From Vallitalea pronyensis (GTDB lineage: Bacteria; Bacillota; Clostridia; Lachnospirales; Vallitaleaceae), in contig NZ_CP058649.1 of assembly GCF_018141445.1 (NCBI RefSeq), positions 6,182,861 to 6,246,860 on the forward strand: a DNA stretch of 64,000 bases, written 5' to 3'. This document shows positions 44,469 to 53,498 of this stretch, piece by piece (the first letter of the stretch is position 1; each line of letters begins with the position of its first letter). The notes beneath the pieces were generated by a model. It was not told where the DNA came from. It saw only the letters and a program-made list of their open reading frames with translations, and made no database searches. The position numbers and the translations under genes are program-made.

Positions 44469-44511
44469 GTCAATAGCCAATTTGTTAATTAATATGTAAA
44501 GGAGGGACATG

Positions 44512-44841
44512 ATGACTCTAGGCGAGAAATTAAAATATTTACGAAATGAAAGAGGCTTATATCAACGTGATGTAGCCCGCGCGTTGGATATGGCTATTAC
44601 AACGATTTCAGGTTACGAAAGAGATGACAGACGACCTAACCCTGAGACACTTAAGCAGTTAGCTGATTATTATGGTGTAACCATTGATTCCCTTGTAGGC
44701 AGCTCTGACAACACCGTTGATACCTTGGAAGAAGAATTTCCTGAAGGTATTCAAGTTCTTCGCCGTGCGACGAAAGAATTAACACCAGAAGCTCGCAATA
44801 AGATGGTCAAGTTAATGAAGGCCTTTTTGGAAAATGAGTAA
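44512..44841 (+). CDS. XRE-family repressor of the tail locus
   Basis: A 109-residue XRE (cI-like) regulator. The helix-turn-helix covers residues about 1-60 (LGEKLKYLRNERGLYQRDVA then VARALDMAITTISGYERDDR). The C-terminal half is short, as in ImmR-type repressors. The second ATG at 44512 is chosen, because GGAGGG is only 2 bp from the first at 44509. It lies divergently to the tail operon and directly upstream of an ImmA/IrrE peptidase gene. By family knowledge that peptidase would cleave or inactivate it to derepress the tail genes. Confidence 0.88.
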   Translation: MTLGEKLKYLRNERGLYQRDVARALDMAITTISGYERDDRRPNPETLKQLADYYGVTIDSLVGSSDNTVDTLEEEFPEGIQVLRRATKELTPEARNKMVKLMKAFLENE

Positions 44842-44861
44842 TGCTTTAGGGAGGTCAAAAA

Positions 44862-45410
44862 ATGCAAATACCAAAGAAGCCCCGATATGAATACGCAAAA
44901 CATGTAGGACGCGATTTTATTAAGAGTCTGCATATTCATTCATACCCTATTGATCCCATTGATATTATCTACCGTATGGATTGGCGGCTGGAGATTGATG
45001 ACTTATGTGGAGAAGAAGGCTATACGTTTTATAATACGAGAAATAAACAATATTGTATTGTCATTGATAATGGTCAGAATGTGAGTAAACAGCGGTGTAA
45101 GTTCACCATTGCCCATGAAATTGGTCACATTCTCATGAAGCACTATACAACTTTTGCTAGAAACACCCTGGATGATCATGCCTATCGCGTATTGGATATC
45201 GAGGCCAATGTTGTAGCTGGGGAACTCTTGATGCCTTATCTGTCCATTCATAAAAACCCAGATAAAAGCATTGATTTTCTTGCTCAAAAATACGATGTAT
45301 CCTATGGTGCTATGGTCACACGTTTGAAATTTTTAGGGCTGCATCATTTATATGAGGGAACAAATGACACATCTGTGGCGTGTGAACACATAAGTTCTTA
45401 TCATACGTAG
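44862..45410 (+). CDS. ImmA/IrrE family metallo-endopeptidase
   Basis: A 182-residue ImmA/IrrE-type zinc protease. The HEXXH motif appears in TIAHEIGHILMKH near residue 87, with a later Glu-containing helix (LDIEANVVAGELLMP) supplying the third ligand. In ICEBs1 and related elements such proteases cleave their cognate ImmR-type repressor when the element is induced. Here the gene is 20 bp downstream of the XRE repressor in the same transcription unit, which supports that role for the tail locus. GGGAGG precedes ATG 44862. The C-terminal 30 residues are unlike the family core and may bind the regulator. Confidence 0.9.
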   Translation: MQIPKKPRYEYAKHVGRDFIKSLHIHSYPIDPIDIIYRMDWRLEIDDLCGEEGYTFYNTRNKQYCIVIDNGQNVSKQRCKFTIAHEIGHILMKHYTTFARNTLDDHAYRVLDIEANVVAGELLMPYLSIHKNPDKSIDFLAQKYDVSYGAMVTRLKFLGLHHLYEGTNDTSVACEHISSYHT

Positions 45411-45416
45411 CTATAT

Positions 45417-45498
45417 AAATGGGGATATGGGATAATTCATTTCGCTAAACCTCATCCTTGAGCTTAAGTTCACGTGTATTATCCCACATCCCCATTTT
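45417..45498. terminator. Bidirectional terminator with long stem
   Basis: Arms of about 20 bp (left GGGGATATGGGATAAT, right ATTATCCCACATCCCC) with A/T flanks close the repressor-peptidase unit. The loop of about 40 nt holds a small inner hairpin. It faces the convergent gene at 45506. Confidence 0.8.
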
Positions 45499-45505
45499 CG
45501 TATGT

Positions 45506-46693
45506 TTATTTTTCTTTTGTAAATATATAGTTGCCGTGAGCGCAACCAAGTCGACGCACATCCCCTATGAATGTTATCCTGCCATCATCATATAGTGCGC
45601 CAGTAACCGTATAACTGTTATCATCCGTTACCTGTAGAACCCGATCACCTCTGGTTTCATTCATAAACCTAATGTGACGATCATCCATGATTTTATATGT
45701 GCCGGTGTAAACTAACTCCCCAGTTACTTTCTTATAACGACCGTCAGCATAAAAATCCATGGTGATGTTGATGTCATCCCCTTTTTCTTCTGGACATTTA
45801 CCGAGCCATTTACCTAAGAGCATGTCCTCCACTTTCATGGATGGGTCTAAATCACCAAAAGGTGTGGTCTGAGGCAGTCTAGGTTCAATCTTGTCTGCTG
45901 CTTCTTGTTCCTCTATGTGTTCTTCTAATGGTTCATCTGAGTCTTGACTAGATTCTTCCTCTTGAAATAGGTGTTCCTGTATGCCCATTGCCTTAGGTTC
46001 TGGAAACATTTCCTTCCAGTTCCCCTCAAATGCAATGCCATAGGTATCACATAACCCTTGGAAATCCTTTTTATATTGTCGAAATGTGGTATTGGCTATG
46101 CCAAAATATTTTATTGCATGTTGTAATACTTGTCCATCATCTGTTGCTTGATAGTTGGCTATTTTTGTATGATAGGATAGCAGATTTTCTTCACTGGTAA
46201 TGAGTAAATTATGGATGGTATCCAGTTCCCCAAAGAGTTCCTTCATACCTTTTATCTGATTGAGAACGTCTCTTTGTTTCGTTATAACCTCATCAGCTCT
46301 TGCCAAATCATCTAAGTGAGGTACCTGTATATTAGGGATACTATACCGTTCCAACTGATCTTCTTCATGATTAAAATACGGTATATACCGTGATTGCTTC
46401 TTTTTTAATGCCTTTAGCTGTTGCATGTATTCTATGATGACTGCTTTTTTATCGTCATCCATGATAACCATGGTTTCTTCTACTGGCGTGGCGGGTGTTA
46501 CTGTCATGGCTTGTTTAACCATTTCTTCTTTCTTGGTTGTGCCTGATGTAACACTTATGCCTTCTGTTTCAGGGCTTATATTAGCTATATAATCTCGATT
46601 AAAACCGTAAATGGTTACTCCAAGAAAAATAAAAGAGCCAATAGCAGCGAATATGCTTAGTGTAATACCTATGGTAATCAATGTGTTTTTCAT
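45506..46693 (-). CDS. Membrane-anchored protein of unknown function
   Basis: A 395-residue protein with one N-terminal membrane helix (LITIGITLSIFAAIGSFIFL) and then an exterior or cytoplasmic helical region (about residues 60-240). After an acidic, Glu-rich linker (SSQDSDEPLEEHIEEQEA) comes a C-terminal beta-rich domain of about 100 residues (LGKWLGKCPEEKG, TGTYKIMDDRHIRFM), like a small lipocalin-type or DUF-fold sensor. I do not recognise the family. It faces the tail-locus regulators convergently. Whether it is an immunity or anchoring factor for that locus is open; no evidence supports it beyond position. Confidence 0.6.
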   Translation of the reverse strand: MKNTLITIGITLSIFAAIGSFIFLGVTIYGFNRDYIANISPETEGISVTSGTTKKEEMVKQAMTVTPATPVEETMVIMDDDKKAVIIEYMQQLKALKKKQSRYIPYFNHEEDQLERYSIPNIQVPHLDDLARADEVITKQRDVLNQIKGMKELFGELDTIHNLLITSEENLLSYHTKIANYQATDDGQVLQHAIKYFGIANTTFRQYKKDFQGLCDTYGIAFEGNWKEMFPEPKAMGIQEHLFQEEESSQDSDEPLEEHIEEQEAADKIEPRLPQTTPFGDLDPSMKVEDMLLGKWLGKCPEEKGDDINITMDFYADGRYKKVTGELVYTGTYKIMDDRHIRFMNETRGDRVLQVTDDNSYTVTGALYDDGRITFIGDVRRLGCAHGNYIFTKEK

Positions 46694-46998
46694 TATTTCC
46701 TCCAGTGGTTGCTTGCAATTGTTTCATCTATCTACATAAACAGTCAACAGTTGGTAGTATATACCATATTATCTTACTATATTATGTTCTATTTTTCAAT
46801 TTGCATTTATACCTATATACTCCCCACGAAGGTCTTATACAATGATAATCAAAAAAAGAACCTAAGGACTAGATACCCAGCATACCATATGCATAGTCAT
46901 TCACGTAATTTTAAGAAAATAGGATGCATATTCCTTAGATATATCTCTCTAATCCATTCTGGTTATGTCGTCTATTTACTCAGATTCACTGTAAGGTA
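46694..46998. other. Intergenic region without visible features
   Basis: About 305 bp between two minus-strand genes. I see no hairpin with a U-run, no palindrome and no convincing promoter here beyond what must drive the gene at 46693. Confidence 0.5.
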
Positions 46999-47886
46999 CT
47001 AAGGCTTAACATTCGCCCATATGGCTATTCTAAATGGTGCCTGAAAGGCATCCTGATTATAGCTCTCTATCACATAATTATGGGCAGTTTTGTATTTGTT
47101 TTCTTTGAACCACTTCTCAAAATAGATCATTGCACTTCTCAAGTTGGGTCCAACAGCTTCTTCAAAGCTTTCGTTGTCGTAGATACAACAGACGTACTTC
47201 CCTTTTGGCAATACCAACGATACCATATCATCAGGCATATCTTCAATATGGGTTACAACTGTTGCTGCTAGATAATGGTACCCATCTTCTTTATGATTAT
47301 AGGATATACCAAATTCATGTCTTGGCTGAACACGATGTTTAATGGTGTGTTTTACTTGATGAAATTTCTCCCATGCCACACCAGGATTGTCAATACCCGT
47401 ATCATGAATGCTAAAAGGACAAAAGATATCCACACCTATTAAAGAAATGGCTTCTTGTTCTCGTACCTGAATTTCCAATACCATATGATAGGCGACATAT
47501 TTCTCGCCAATGTTTAATCGAGCATTTTGCAGCAATACATCTGGTTTATATACATGAAACAATGGTGCTATCTCTTTACGATAGTCACTTGGGGTCATCT
47601 TATAGGTTTCTTTAAATACACGCGAAAAATGTTCAGGGCTTTTAAAGCCACTTTTTTCTGCAACCTTGTTAACACGCTCTCCTTCCTGCAACCCAATGAC
47701 GGCACAAGCTAATCGACGATATAAAATGTACTTCTCCACACTGTAACCTGTTGTTTCATGAAATAACCTTTGAAAGTAAAAACTAGATAAATAACAATGA
47801 CTTGCTAAATCACTTATGCGTATCTCTTCCGATACATGGTCATCAATAAAATCTAACGCTCTCTTTATGGAATCTATTGCTTTCAT
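46999..47886 (-). CDS. AraC regulator fused to GyrI-like effector domain
   Basis: A 295-residue regulator. An AraC double helix-turn-helix occupies residues about 1-105 (ISDLASHCYLSSFYFQRLFH; KSPEHFSRVFKETYKMTPSD). The rest resembles a GyrI/SOUL-type small-molecule-binding domain with the typical end (YFEKWFKENKYKTAHNYVIE). Members sense hydrophobic or cationic compounds. The same architecture recurs in the gene at 59236-60204, with limited identity. AGGAAGGGG precedes ATG 47886. Confidence 0.85.
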   Translation of the reverse strand: MKAIDSIKRALDFIDDHVSEEIRISDLASHCYLSSFYFQRLFHETTGYSVEKYILYRRLACAVIGLQEGERVNKVAEKSGFKSPEHFSRVFKETYKMTPSDYRKEIAPLFHVYKPDVLLQNARLNIGEKYVAYHMVLEIQVREQEAISLIGVDIFCPFSIHDTGIDNPGVAWEKFHQVKHTIKHRVQPRHEFGISYNHKEDGYHYLAATVVTHIEDMPDDMVSLVLPKGKYVCCIYDNESFEEAVGPNLRSAMIYFEKWFKENKYKTAHNYVIESYNQDAFQAPFRIAIWANVKP

Positions 47887-48047
47887 TTAAACACCCCTTC
47901 CTGTAAGATAGGTATAGTTTAACATAGTACCGCTAAAAATCCATGACTCACAATGCTATTATTCAGCTAATCAACCACCGTCATGTATATTATTAAAGAA
48001 GCACCTGGCATACGTTATAGAAAAATTTGGATTGTATCAAGCATAAT

Positions 48048-48072
48048 AAAAAAAGACCCTCAGGCCTTTTTT
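48048..48072. terminator. Terminator after the DUF3021 gene
   Basis: On the minus strand AAAAAAGGCC-TGA-GGGTCTTTTTT forms a 10-bp stem with one G-T pair and a triloop, followed by more U. It begins right at the stop of the DUF3021 gene and could act in both directions. Confidence 0.75.
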
Positions 48073-48507
48073 CTACTTTTTATTTAAAATCTGCTCTTTT
48101 TTATGAAGCAGTTTCTCATTGTATTTAAGGGATATTCTATAGGTAGCATAGCAATAACCTAAGCTTAGGCATTCAACAATCGGTATAAAAATGATAAGCG
48201 TATCCCATGGAAATCCATCCCTGCTTTGAAGAAGTGCTAGAATAAGCATGATGACAAACACGATGATGAATATGGTCCATAAAACGGCTTTTATACCAAG
48301 ACGCTTCTTTTCATAGATGTAATAATAAGCATAGGATGAAATGGTTCCAACAACCACACCTACCATACTATTACTAATCAGCACATTCAAGATGTCCATC
48401 CCCGGGTTCATGATGATAGCTACGACGCCTACGATACAGCCTATCATGGCAGATATGATTGTATTTAAGATAATATCCATATATTTCATATACTTAATAA
48501 ATTTCAT
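48073..48507 (-). CDS. DUF3021 membrane protein
   Basis: A 144-residue membrane protein of the DUF3021 family, with four helices (IILNTIISAMIGCIVGVVAI; NSMVGVVVGTISSYAYYYI; TIFIIVFVIMLILALLQS; TLIIFIPIVECLSLGYCYA). DUF3021 proteins occur next to LytTR regulators and are thought to restrain them. Here the LytTR gene is 13 bp upstream. The start at 48507 is preferred because AGGGAG is well spaced from that ATG; the longer GTG/ATG starts overlap it. Confidence 0.82.
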   Translation of the reverse strand: MKFIKYMKYMDIILNTIISAMIGCIVGVVAIIMNPGMDILNVLISNSMVGVVVGTISSYAYYYIYEKKRLGIKAVLWTIFIIVFVIMLILALLQSRDGFPWDTLIIFIPIVECLSLGYCYATYRISLKYNEKLLHKKEQILNKK

Positions 48508-48519
48508 ATCCATCACTCC

Positions 48520-49071
48520 CTAAAAATCAAGCATCTCTTTGAATTGTTGCAGATAGGTTCTGGTGACATCCACTTCTTCGTCTAATCCCTCAAAGGTAAG
48601 CAGCAGCTTACTGTTAAACCATGGAATAATCCGATCTATTTTTACTATATTGACAATGTAGGACTTGTTAACACGGATAAAACTGGTGTTATCAAGTCGT
48701 TCTTCTAACTGATATAGTTTTTCTTTTATGGCATATGTGGTATCCTTCATTTTGCATGTGACGTCGTTGTTAACGGCTTCAAAATAATAGATGTCGTCAT
48801 AAGCCAGAAGCTTTAATTCACCTTTACTATTTTTACCTGTAATGCGGTCTTTAACTATTTCTTTTTTATCAACAATAGCATCCAGGTAATCGATAAGAAC
48901 ATGTAAAGATTCCATGTCAAAGACAATGCCTATTTTCCCCTTTTCGAGAGTCAACCCTCTTTCAATGAGCCATACATCAGACTCTTCCCGAATATGGATA
49001 TGACGGTTATGCAGCAATTCTTCAACAATATTTCTTATCTTTTCTGAGCAATGTAAACTGACTGTCATCAT
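48520..49071 (-). CDS. LytTR-type DNA-binding regulator
   Basis: A 183-residue regulator. Residues about 80-180 form a LytTR DNA-binding domain (GELKLLAYDDIYYFEAVNND, SFIRVNKSYIVNIVKIDRI, then DVTRTYLQQFKEML). The N-terminal 75 residues are not a response-regulator receiver: no Asp pocket is visible. They form a short domain often found in LytTR-DUF3021 pairs. The pair probably controls the adjacent ABC-2 transporter. The start is one of two ATGs (49071 or 49068). Confidence 0.85.
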   Translation of the reverse strand: MMTVSLHCSEKIRNIVEELLHNRHIHIREESDVWLIERGLTLEKGKIGIVFDMESLHVLIDYLDAIVDKKEIVKDRITGKNSKGELKLLAYDDIYYFEAVNNDVTCKMKDTTYAIKEKLYQLEERLDNTSFIRVNKSYIVNIVKIDRIIPWFNSKLLLTFEGLDEEVDVTRTYLQQFKEMLDF

Positions 49072-49164
49072 AAGCCCTCATCTCATGCTATGGTATAAAA
49101 CATGGGTAGTTATAGTCTCTTATCATTGATAATAGCATATCCCATATGATCTGTCTATGACCTC

Positions 49165-50334
49165 TTAAGCCTCTTTTTTAGCTCCCATCCAATAAGATGC
49201 CATGACAAAGAAAACAATGGTGATGATGCCAAGAATGCTTATATTAAGCTGTTTATTCCATAGACTCTCCCCATAGAATAGAGCTTTGATGATATCATGA
49301 GCCCAGTATTGAGGGAATAATCTTGCCAACCTTTGCATGAACGCAGGCATCATATCAACAGGCCAGAAGATACCAGCTACCATGGATGAGAACATGACTA
49401 CTACATTGGTTAGAATCTCCACAACGGTCACTTTTTTGACCACGGCTATTATAAAGAAGGATATGGCTATACCACAGAGTGCAAATAAAAGGAGGGTCAT
49501 CACAATATCAAGGATAGGTATGGTTAATGCATCTCCTAGAATGACCATGACAGCGATGCTTAATAAAATCTGAATGAGTACTAAGCTGGATGTGGATATG
49601 AGATACCCGCCTATATAGTGTTTTGCTTTCAATGGCATGGATAATAACCGACGATATACCCCTTCAAGGCGATCTTCAACAGCCAAGTGACTAATCTTGA
49701 TGCTGGTTAATAGAATGAAGTAAATAAGAATACCAAGTGCAAAGCTGATGTTATCCGGGTTATTATTCTCACTAATATACTGAGATGTGAGCTTCACTTC
49801 TTTTTTATTAAAAGCTTCGGTTAGGTCCTGCAATTTATCCGGGTCTTTTCCTGACCCAATATATAGCCCCCTCATATTGGAAAAATAGTGATTGTTCATT
49901 TGGCCTAATGTCTGGAGCGTGTCCGATTTTTGTAACCCGTACAGCTGAATGTTCACATCTTGATCTTTGTAAAAACCTTCTTCAAAGCCTTTTTCAATGA
50001 TGATATACATGCTTATGTTCATATTTTGAATCTGCTGTTGTAAGTGGCTGATGGTATAGATATGTTCATCCTCACTGACCTGATCTTCTTGGTCCGTAAT
50101 GGTGATGGGTACAATACGGTATTGGTCCTGCTCCTGCAAATATGTCATGTATTGACTGGATAAAAAGCTTTTGTCCTCATCAGCTACATAGACGGATATT
50201 TTACTGCCTGTATTACCTGTAAATAACATGATCGCTCCAAATAGGATAACAGGTAAAAGGATATAGATAAAGACGGCGTTTTTCTCTCTTAAAAACCGTT
50301 TGAAATTGTTATGGGCAAGTTTTAGAACAACCAT
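49165..50334 (-). CDS. ABC-2 type transporter permease (second subunit)
   Basis: A 389-residue ABC-2 permease: an N-terminal helix (VFIYILLPVILFGAIMLFT), a roughly 200-residue external or periplasmic-type loop (about 45-205), and five or six C-terminal helices, as in drug and lantibiotic export permeases. It abuts the other permease gene with no gap (stop-start TAAATG). Together with the ATPase at 51488 it makes a three-gene exporter. Substrate unknown. Confidence 0.87.
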   Translation of the reverse strand: MVVLKLAHNNFKRFLREKNAVFIYILLPVILFGAIMLFTGNTGSKISVYVADEDKSFLSSQYMTYLQEQDQYRIVPITITDQEDQVSEDEHIYTISHLQQQIQNMNISMYIIIEKGFEEGFYKDQDVNIQLYGLQKSDTLQTLGQMNNHYFSNMRGLYIGSGKDPDKLQDLTEAFNKKEVKLTSQYISENNNPDNISFALGILIYFILLTSIKISHLAVEDRLEGVYRRLLSMPLKAKHYIGGYLISTSSLVLIQILLSIAVMVILGDALTIPILDIVMTLLLFALCGIAISFFIIAVVKKVTVVEILTNVVVMFSSMVAGIFWPVDMMPAFMQRLARLFPQYWAHDIIKALFYGESLWNKQLNISILGIITIVFFVMASYWMGAKKEA

Positions 50335-51477
50335 TTATCGCACTTCCTTTCTATTAAATATCATGACGGCCGCCACTAGAAGTACAAGGGTTAAAACCGT
50401 GTTATAGACCAGCCCTGTATTAACCATAGCCGTATTACCACCATTAATTAGAGCAAAAGCACTTTTATTCTGGACGAAAAGGGGGGTATACTGAGCTATA
50501 GAATTCAATCCGCTGTCTACACTAAAGTCAAGAATAGGTATGATACCTCCTCCTAGAAAAACAACCACAGGGATAAAGGTGTTAAGAATGCCTATACCCT
50601 TATCCAGTTTCGTAAAATACGCTAATATAAAGGTTGATAAAGCGGATACCATCAGAACGCTACTGACGATTAAAAGGATTAACCGAGGTACATCTTCTCC
50701 GATATAGACATTCAGTAAATACTTATTAAATAGCAATAGAAGGATGGCTTCTAACAATAAGAACGCTGTGATGCTGACATATTTACTGAGTATATATGTG
50801 CTTTTTCCAATACCAGCTATACGCACTCTACCCAATAGTCCCATTTTTTTCTCATGATTAAATACAGGTAAGACCGTGGTGGTCACCCAGAACATCATGG
50901 CAAAGATATTGGCTATACCATAGTAATCCATGGCACTCATATCTCTGGTTATTTTATTAAATGTGTTGTAGGCGTTATAATCTTTTTGCTCATAAAAGCT
51001 GTCATAAACATCCTGCATGAAAGCAGGAACACCCTCTTTCTGAACCGTTTGAAGGAGATTATACTTCTCCACATAGAGATTGATAAATGTTTCAGCCAAG
51101 TCACTCTTAAAGGTTCTGTTCTTTGTCACAACAAATTCTGTATCCGATTTAATCTCAACAGCAATGGTAATGGTCTTATCTTTGACTTTTTGAATGCTTG
51201 TGGCCATGTCCTCTGTCACCTGATAGTTGATTTCCATATCCTCTTGCATCGTATTCAGAAAGGACTCAAAGCCTTGTGTCACTTGTTCATCTGCATGACT
51301 CATGTATTCAATGGTAATATCCTTAAAGTATTGATTGATATTATCTCTTGTTGGAAATTGAGATTTCAGAGCATTTCCAAGGAGTACAACCAGTACAATG
51401 GGTAAGACAAAGGCCCAAAATAAAACTTCTCTGTCTCGAAGGAAAATTTTCAAATCATTGGCTATAATTTTAAGCAT
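50335..51477 (-). CDS. ABC-2 type transporter permease (first subunit)
   Basis: A 380-residue ABC-2 permease with the same layout as its neighbour: a first helix (LFWAFVLPIVLVVLLGNAL), a long loop (about 40-175), and a C-terminal bundle. One family feature is VTTTVLPVFNHEKKMGLLGR, with ARIAGI-type charged turn nearby. It starts 10 bp after the ATPase gene's stop with GGGGGGA upstream. The two permeases are paralogous by layout and probably form a heterodimer. Confidence 0.87.
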   Translation of the reverse strand: MLKIIANDLKIFLRDREVLFWAFVLPIVLVVLLGNALKSQFPTRDNINQYFKDITIEYMSHADEQVTQGFESFLNTMQEDMEINYQVTEDMATSIQKVKDKTITIAVEIKSDTEFVVTKNRTFKSDLAETFINLYVEKYNLLQTVQKEGVPAFMQDVYDSFYEQKDYNAYNTFNKITRDMSAMDYYGIANIFAMMFWVTTTVLPVFNHEKKMGLLGRVRIAGIGKSTYILSKYVSITAFLLLEAILLLLFNKYLLNVYIGEDVPRLILLIVSSVLMVSALSTFILAYFTKLDKGIGILNTFIPVVVFLGGGIIPILDFSVDSGLNSIAQYTPLFVQNKSAFALINGGNTAMVNTGLVYNTVLTLVLLVAAVMIFNRKEVR

Positions 51478-51487
51478 GCTATCCCCC

Positions 51488-52423
51488 CTAATCTCTTAAC
51501 GTTCTGCCAGTTAAGGACATGAATACAGCTTCAAGGTTTGGTGTTTGATTTTCAATATTGTTGACCTGCAACTTCTGGCTGACGAAATAGGAGACAATTT
51601 GGTCAAAGTTATGTGCGTCTCTATCCACGTGTATCCTTACCCCATTCTCTTCCAGATGAGCCGTTTGAACCCCTTGAATATCCAATAATTTATCCAATGG
51701 AACAGCATCCATTTTTTCCAGCGTAACAATCAATGTACGTCGATCACCAATACTGTCCTTTAGATTTTCTTTCGTATCCAGAGCAATTAATTTTCCATGG
51801 TCCATGATACCAACCCGTGAACAGATGGCTTCTACTTCTTCCATGTAATGGGACGTATAAATAATCGTAGAACCTTCTGCATTTAACGATTTAATGGATT
51901 CCAGAATATGATTTCTTGATTGAGGGTCAATACCCACCGTAGGTTCATCTAAGATGATAAGCTTCGGTGTATGGGCAATGGCACAAGCAATATTAAGTCG
52001 TCGTTTCATCCCTCCTGAAAAAGTTGTTGGCTTATCTTTTTTCCTATCTAGCAATCCTACGTATTCCAATGCTTTTACTGTCCGCTTATCCAGTTCTCTT
52101 CCACTAAACCCGTACAGACTACAGAAAAAACGTACATTTTCATAGGCTGACAAGTTCCCGTAGAGGGCAATGTCCTGAGGAACAAGACCCATCTGGCGTT
52201 TTGTTTTCACATAAGCTTTTTTAACGCTTTTCCCATTAAATAGAATGTCCCCTTTTGTGATATTCAACAGACCACATATCATATTGATTAGGGTTGATTT
52301 CCCTGCTCCGTTAGGACCTAATAAACCAAATATTTCACCCTCATGAATCTCAAAAGAAACATCACGAACGGCTTCTATACGTTCATATTTTTTAAATACA
52401 TGATCTAATGTTAAAATTCCCAT
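51488..52423 (-). CDS. ABC transporter ATP-binding protein
   Basis: An ABC ATPase of 311 residues with Walker A GPNGAGKST, a signature TFSGGMKRRL, Walker B KLIILDEPTVGIDPQ and an H-loop IYTSHYMEE. It carries the C-terminal extension typical of drug-export ATPases. The ATG at 52423 is used since GGAGGT lies 8 bp upstream. A longer 351-residue frame begins 120 bp further upstream but has no ribosome site and its extra residues are not ABC-like. Confidence 0.92.
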   Translation of the reverse strand: MGILTLDHVFKKYERIEAVRDVSFEIHEGEIFGLLGPNGAGKSTLINMICGLLNITKGDILFNGKSVKKAYVKTKRQMGLVPQDIALYGNLSAYENVRFFCSLYGFSGRELDKRTVKALEYVGLLDRKKDKPTTFSGGMKRRLNIACAIAHTPKLIILDEPTVGIDPQSRNHILESIKSLNAEGSTIIYTSHYMEEVEAICSRVGIMDHGKLIALDTKENLKDSIGDRRTLIVTLEKMDAVPLDKLLDIQGVQTAHLEENGVRIHVDRDAHNFDQIVSYFVSQKLQVNNIENQTPNLEAVFMSLTGRTLRD

Positions 52424-52575
52424 ATTGATTACCTCCAATAAGATTAGTATTAACGTTTTATCGTTTTTTACTTGATGTAAGTATATAGGAATTTTCATGA
52501 AAAAAGTTGGATTTTGTGGTAAGATGCATAAATTGAGGCGCAAGATGCATGATGGTCTTTATAAGCTAGATTTAC

Positions 52576-53421
52576 TTAAAAATATAATTTACTTTCTAAA
52601 GCTTCCAATGTCTGTTCTGTCATTTTATGCATGGCTAACTTCTTATCCCAACTACTTGATATGTCATTGGTATGTAATACCCCATCTGGACAATTGGCTA
52701 TGCATCTAAAACAAGCAATGCACTTGTTATTAGCAATACCTGTATGCATATCCATTGCATGAACAGGGCATAATTGCTGGCATATACCACACATGGAGCA
52801 GCTGTTAGCATCTCTTGTTGGCAGTTTTGTTATAAGACTAAACCTGTATTTTTCTGCTTGATCTAATTGGCTTGCATCATACATTGGCTTTTCAAAATCG
52901 TCAAGCTCAACTGCGTCATGGTCAAGAAATCGTCTTACCGTCTTCATTGCATAATCTTCTGCAACTTGGAAATCTAAATCATTGGGGCGATTCGTAACGG
53001 CCGACCAGCCACTGTAGTTAAATGTATGTGCACCTAAAAATTCAGCTGTAGACACTAAAACAAAGTGTTGGTCCTCTAATAATTGTTTTATAAAATAATG
53101 CGCAGGGTCCTTACCAAATCCTCCATACGTAAAGAAAACGGAACATCTCATGCCTTTGCCGTCCAGTGTTCTTAACCATTCTCTACAAATACGTGGCGCT
53201 CTCATGGAGTAAATGGGAAAACCAAAGCATACAGCATCGTATTGTTCAAGGGATAATCTTTCTTCTCTGGTTGAATGGGATGTGATGTCCAATATGGTCA
53301 CCGATATGTTATGTTCTTTTAATTTTTTATGTATGACTTGGGCTATCTTTCTGGTATTACCTGTAGCTGAAAAATATGCTAGTAGAATATGTTTCCGTTG
53401 TTTATTCACATTTGATGGCAT
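52576..53421 (-). CDS. Flavodoxin-ferredoxin fusion of EFR1 type
   Basis: A 281-residue EFR1-family electron-transfer protein. The N-terminal half is a flavodoxin (HILLAYFSATGNTRKIAQVI, the FMN phosphate loop; then CFGFPIYSMRAPR). The C-terminal quarter holds two [4Fe-4S] motifs: CSMCGICQQLCPVHAMDM and CIACFRCIANCP. It could shuttle electrons between a flavin and iron-sulphur partners under anaerobiosis. A Fur-box-like palindrome lies 78 bp upstream, suggesting repression by iron. Start ATG 53421 has AGGGAAA upstream. Confidence 0.92.
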   Translation of the reverse strand: MPSNVNKQRKHILLAYFSATGNTRKIAQVIHKKLKEHNISVTILDITSHSTREERLSLEQYDAVCFGFPIYSMRAPRICREWLRTLDGKGMRCSVFFTYGGFGKDPAHYFIKQLLEDQHFVLVSTAEFLGAHTFNYSGWSAVTNRPNDLDFQVAEDYAMKTVRRFLDHDAVELDDFEKPMYDASQLDQAEKYRFSLITKLPTRDANSCSMCGICQQLCPVHAMDMHTGIANNKCIACFRCIANCPDGVLHTNDISSSWDKKLAMHKMTEQTLEALESKLYF

Positions 53422-53498
53422 CTAATTTCCCTCCATTTTTGATTCTTATATTTGAACATATTGTATCTTTTACACAGTAATTTTGAATAATGCGTATT

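Noticed and set aside
44131..44508. LexA/SOS box controlling the tail locus
   Set aside because: No GAAC-N4-GTTC-type palindrome was seen; control by the XRE-ImmA pair fits better.
52424..52543. N-terminal extension of the ABC ATPase
   Set aside because: The ribosome site lies before the internal ATG at 52423, and the extra residues are not ABC-like.
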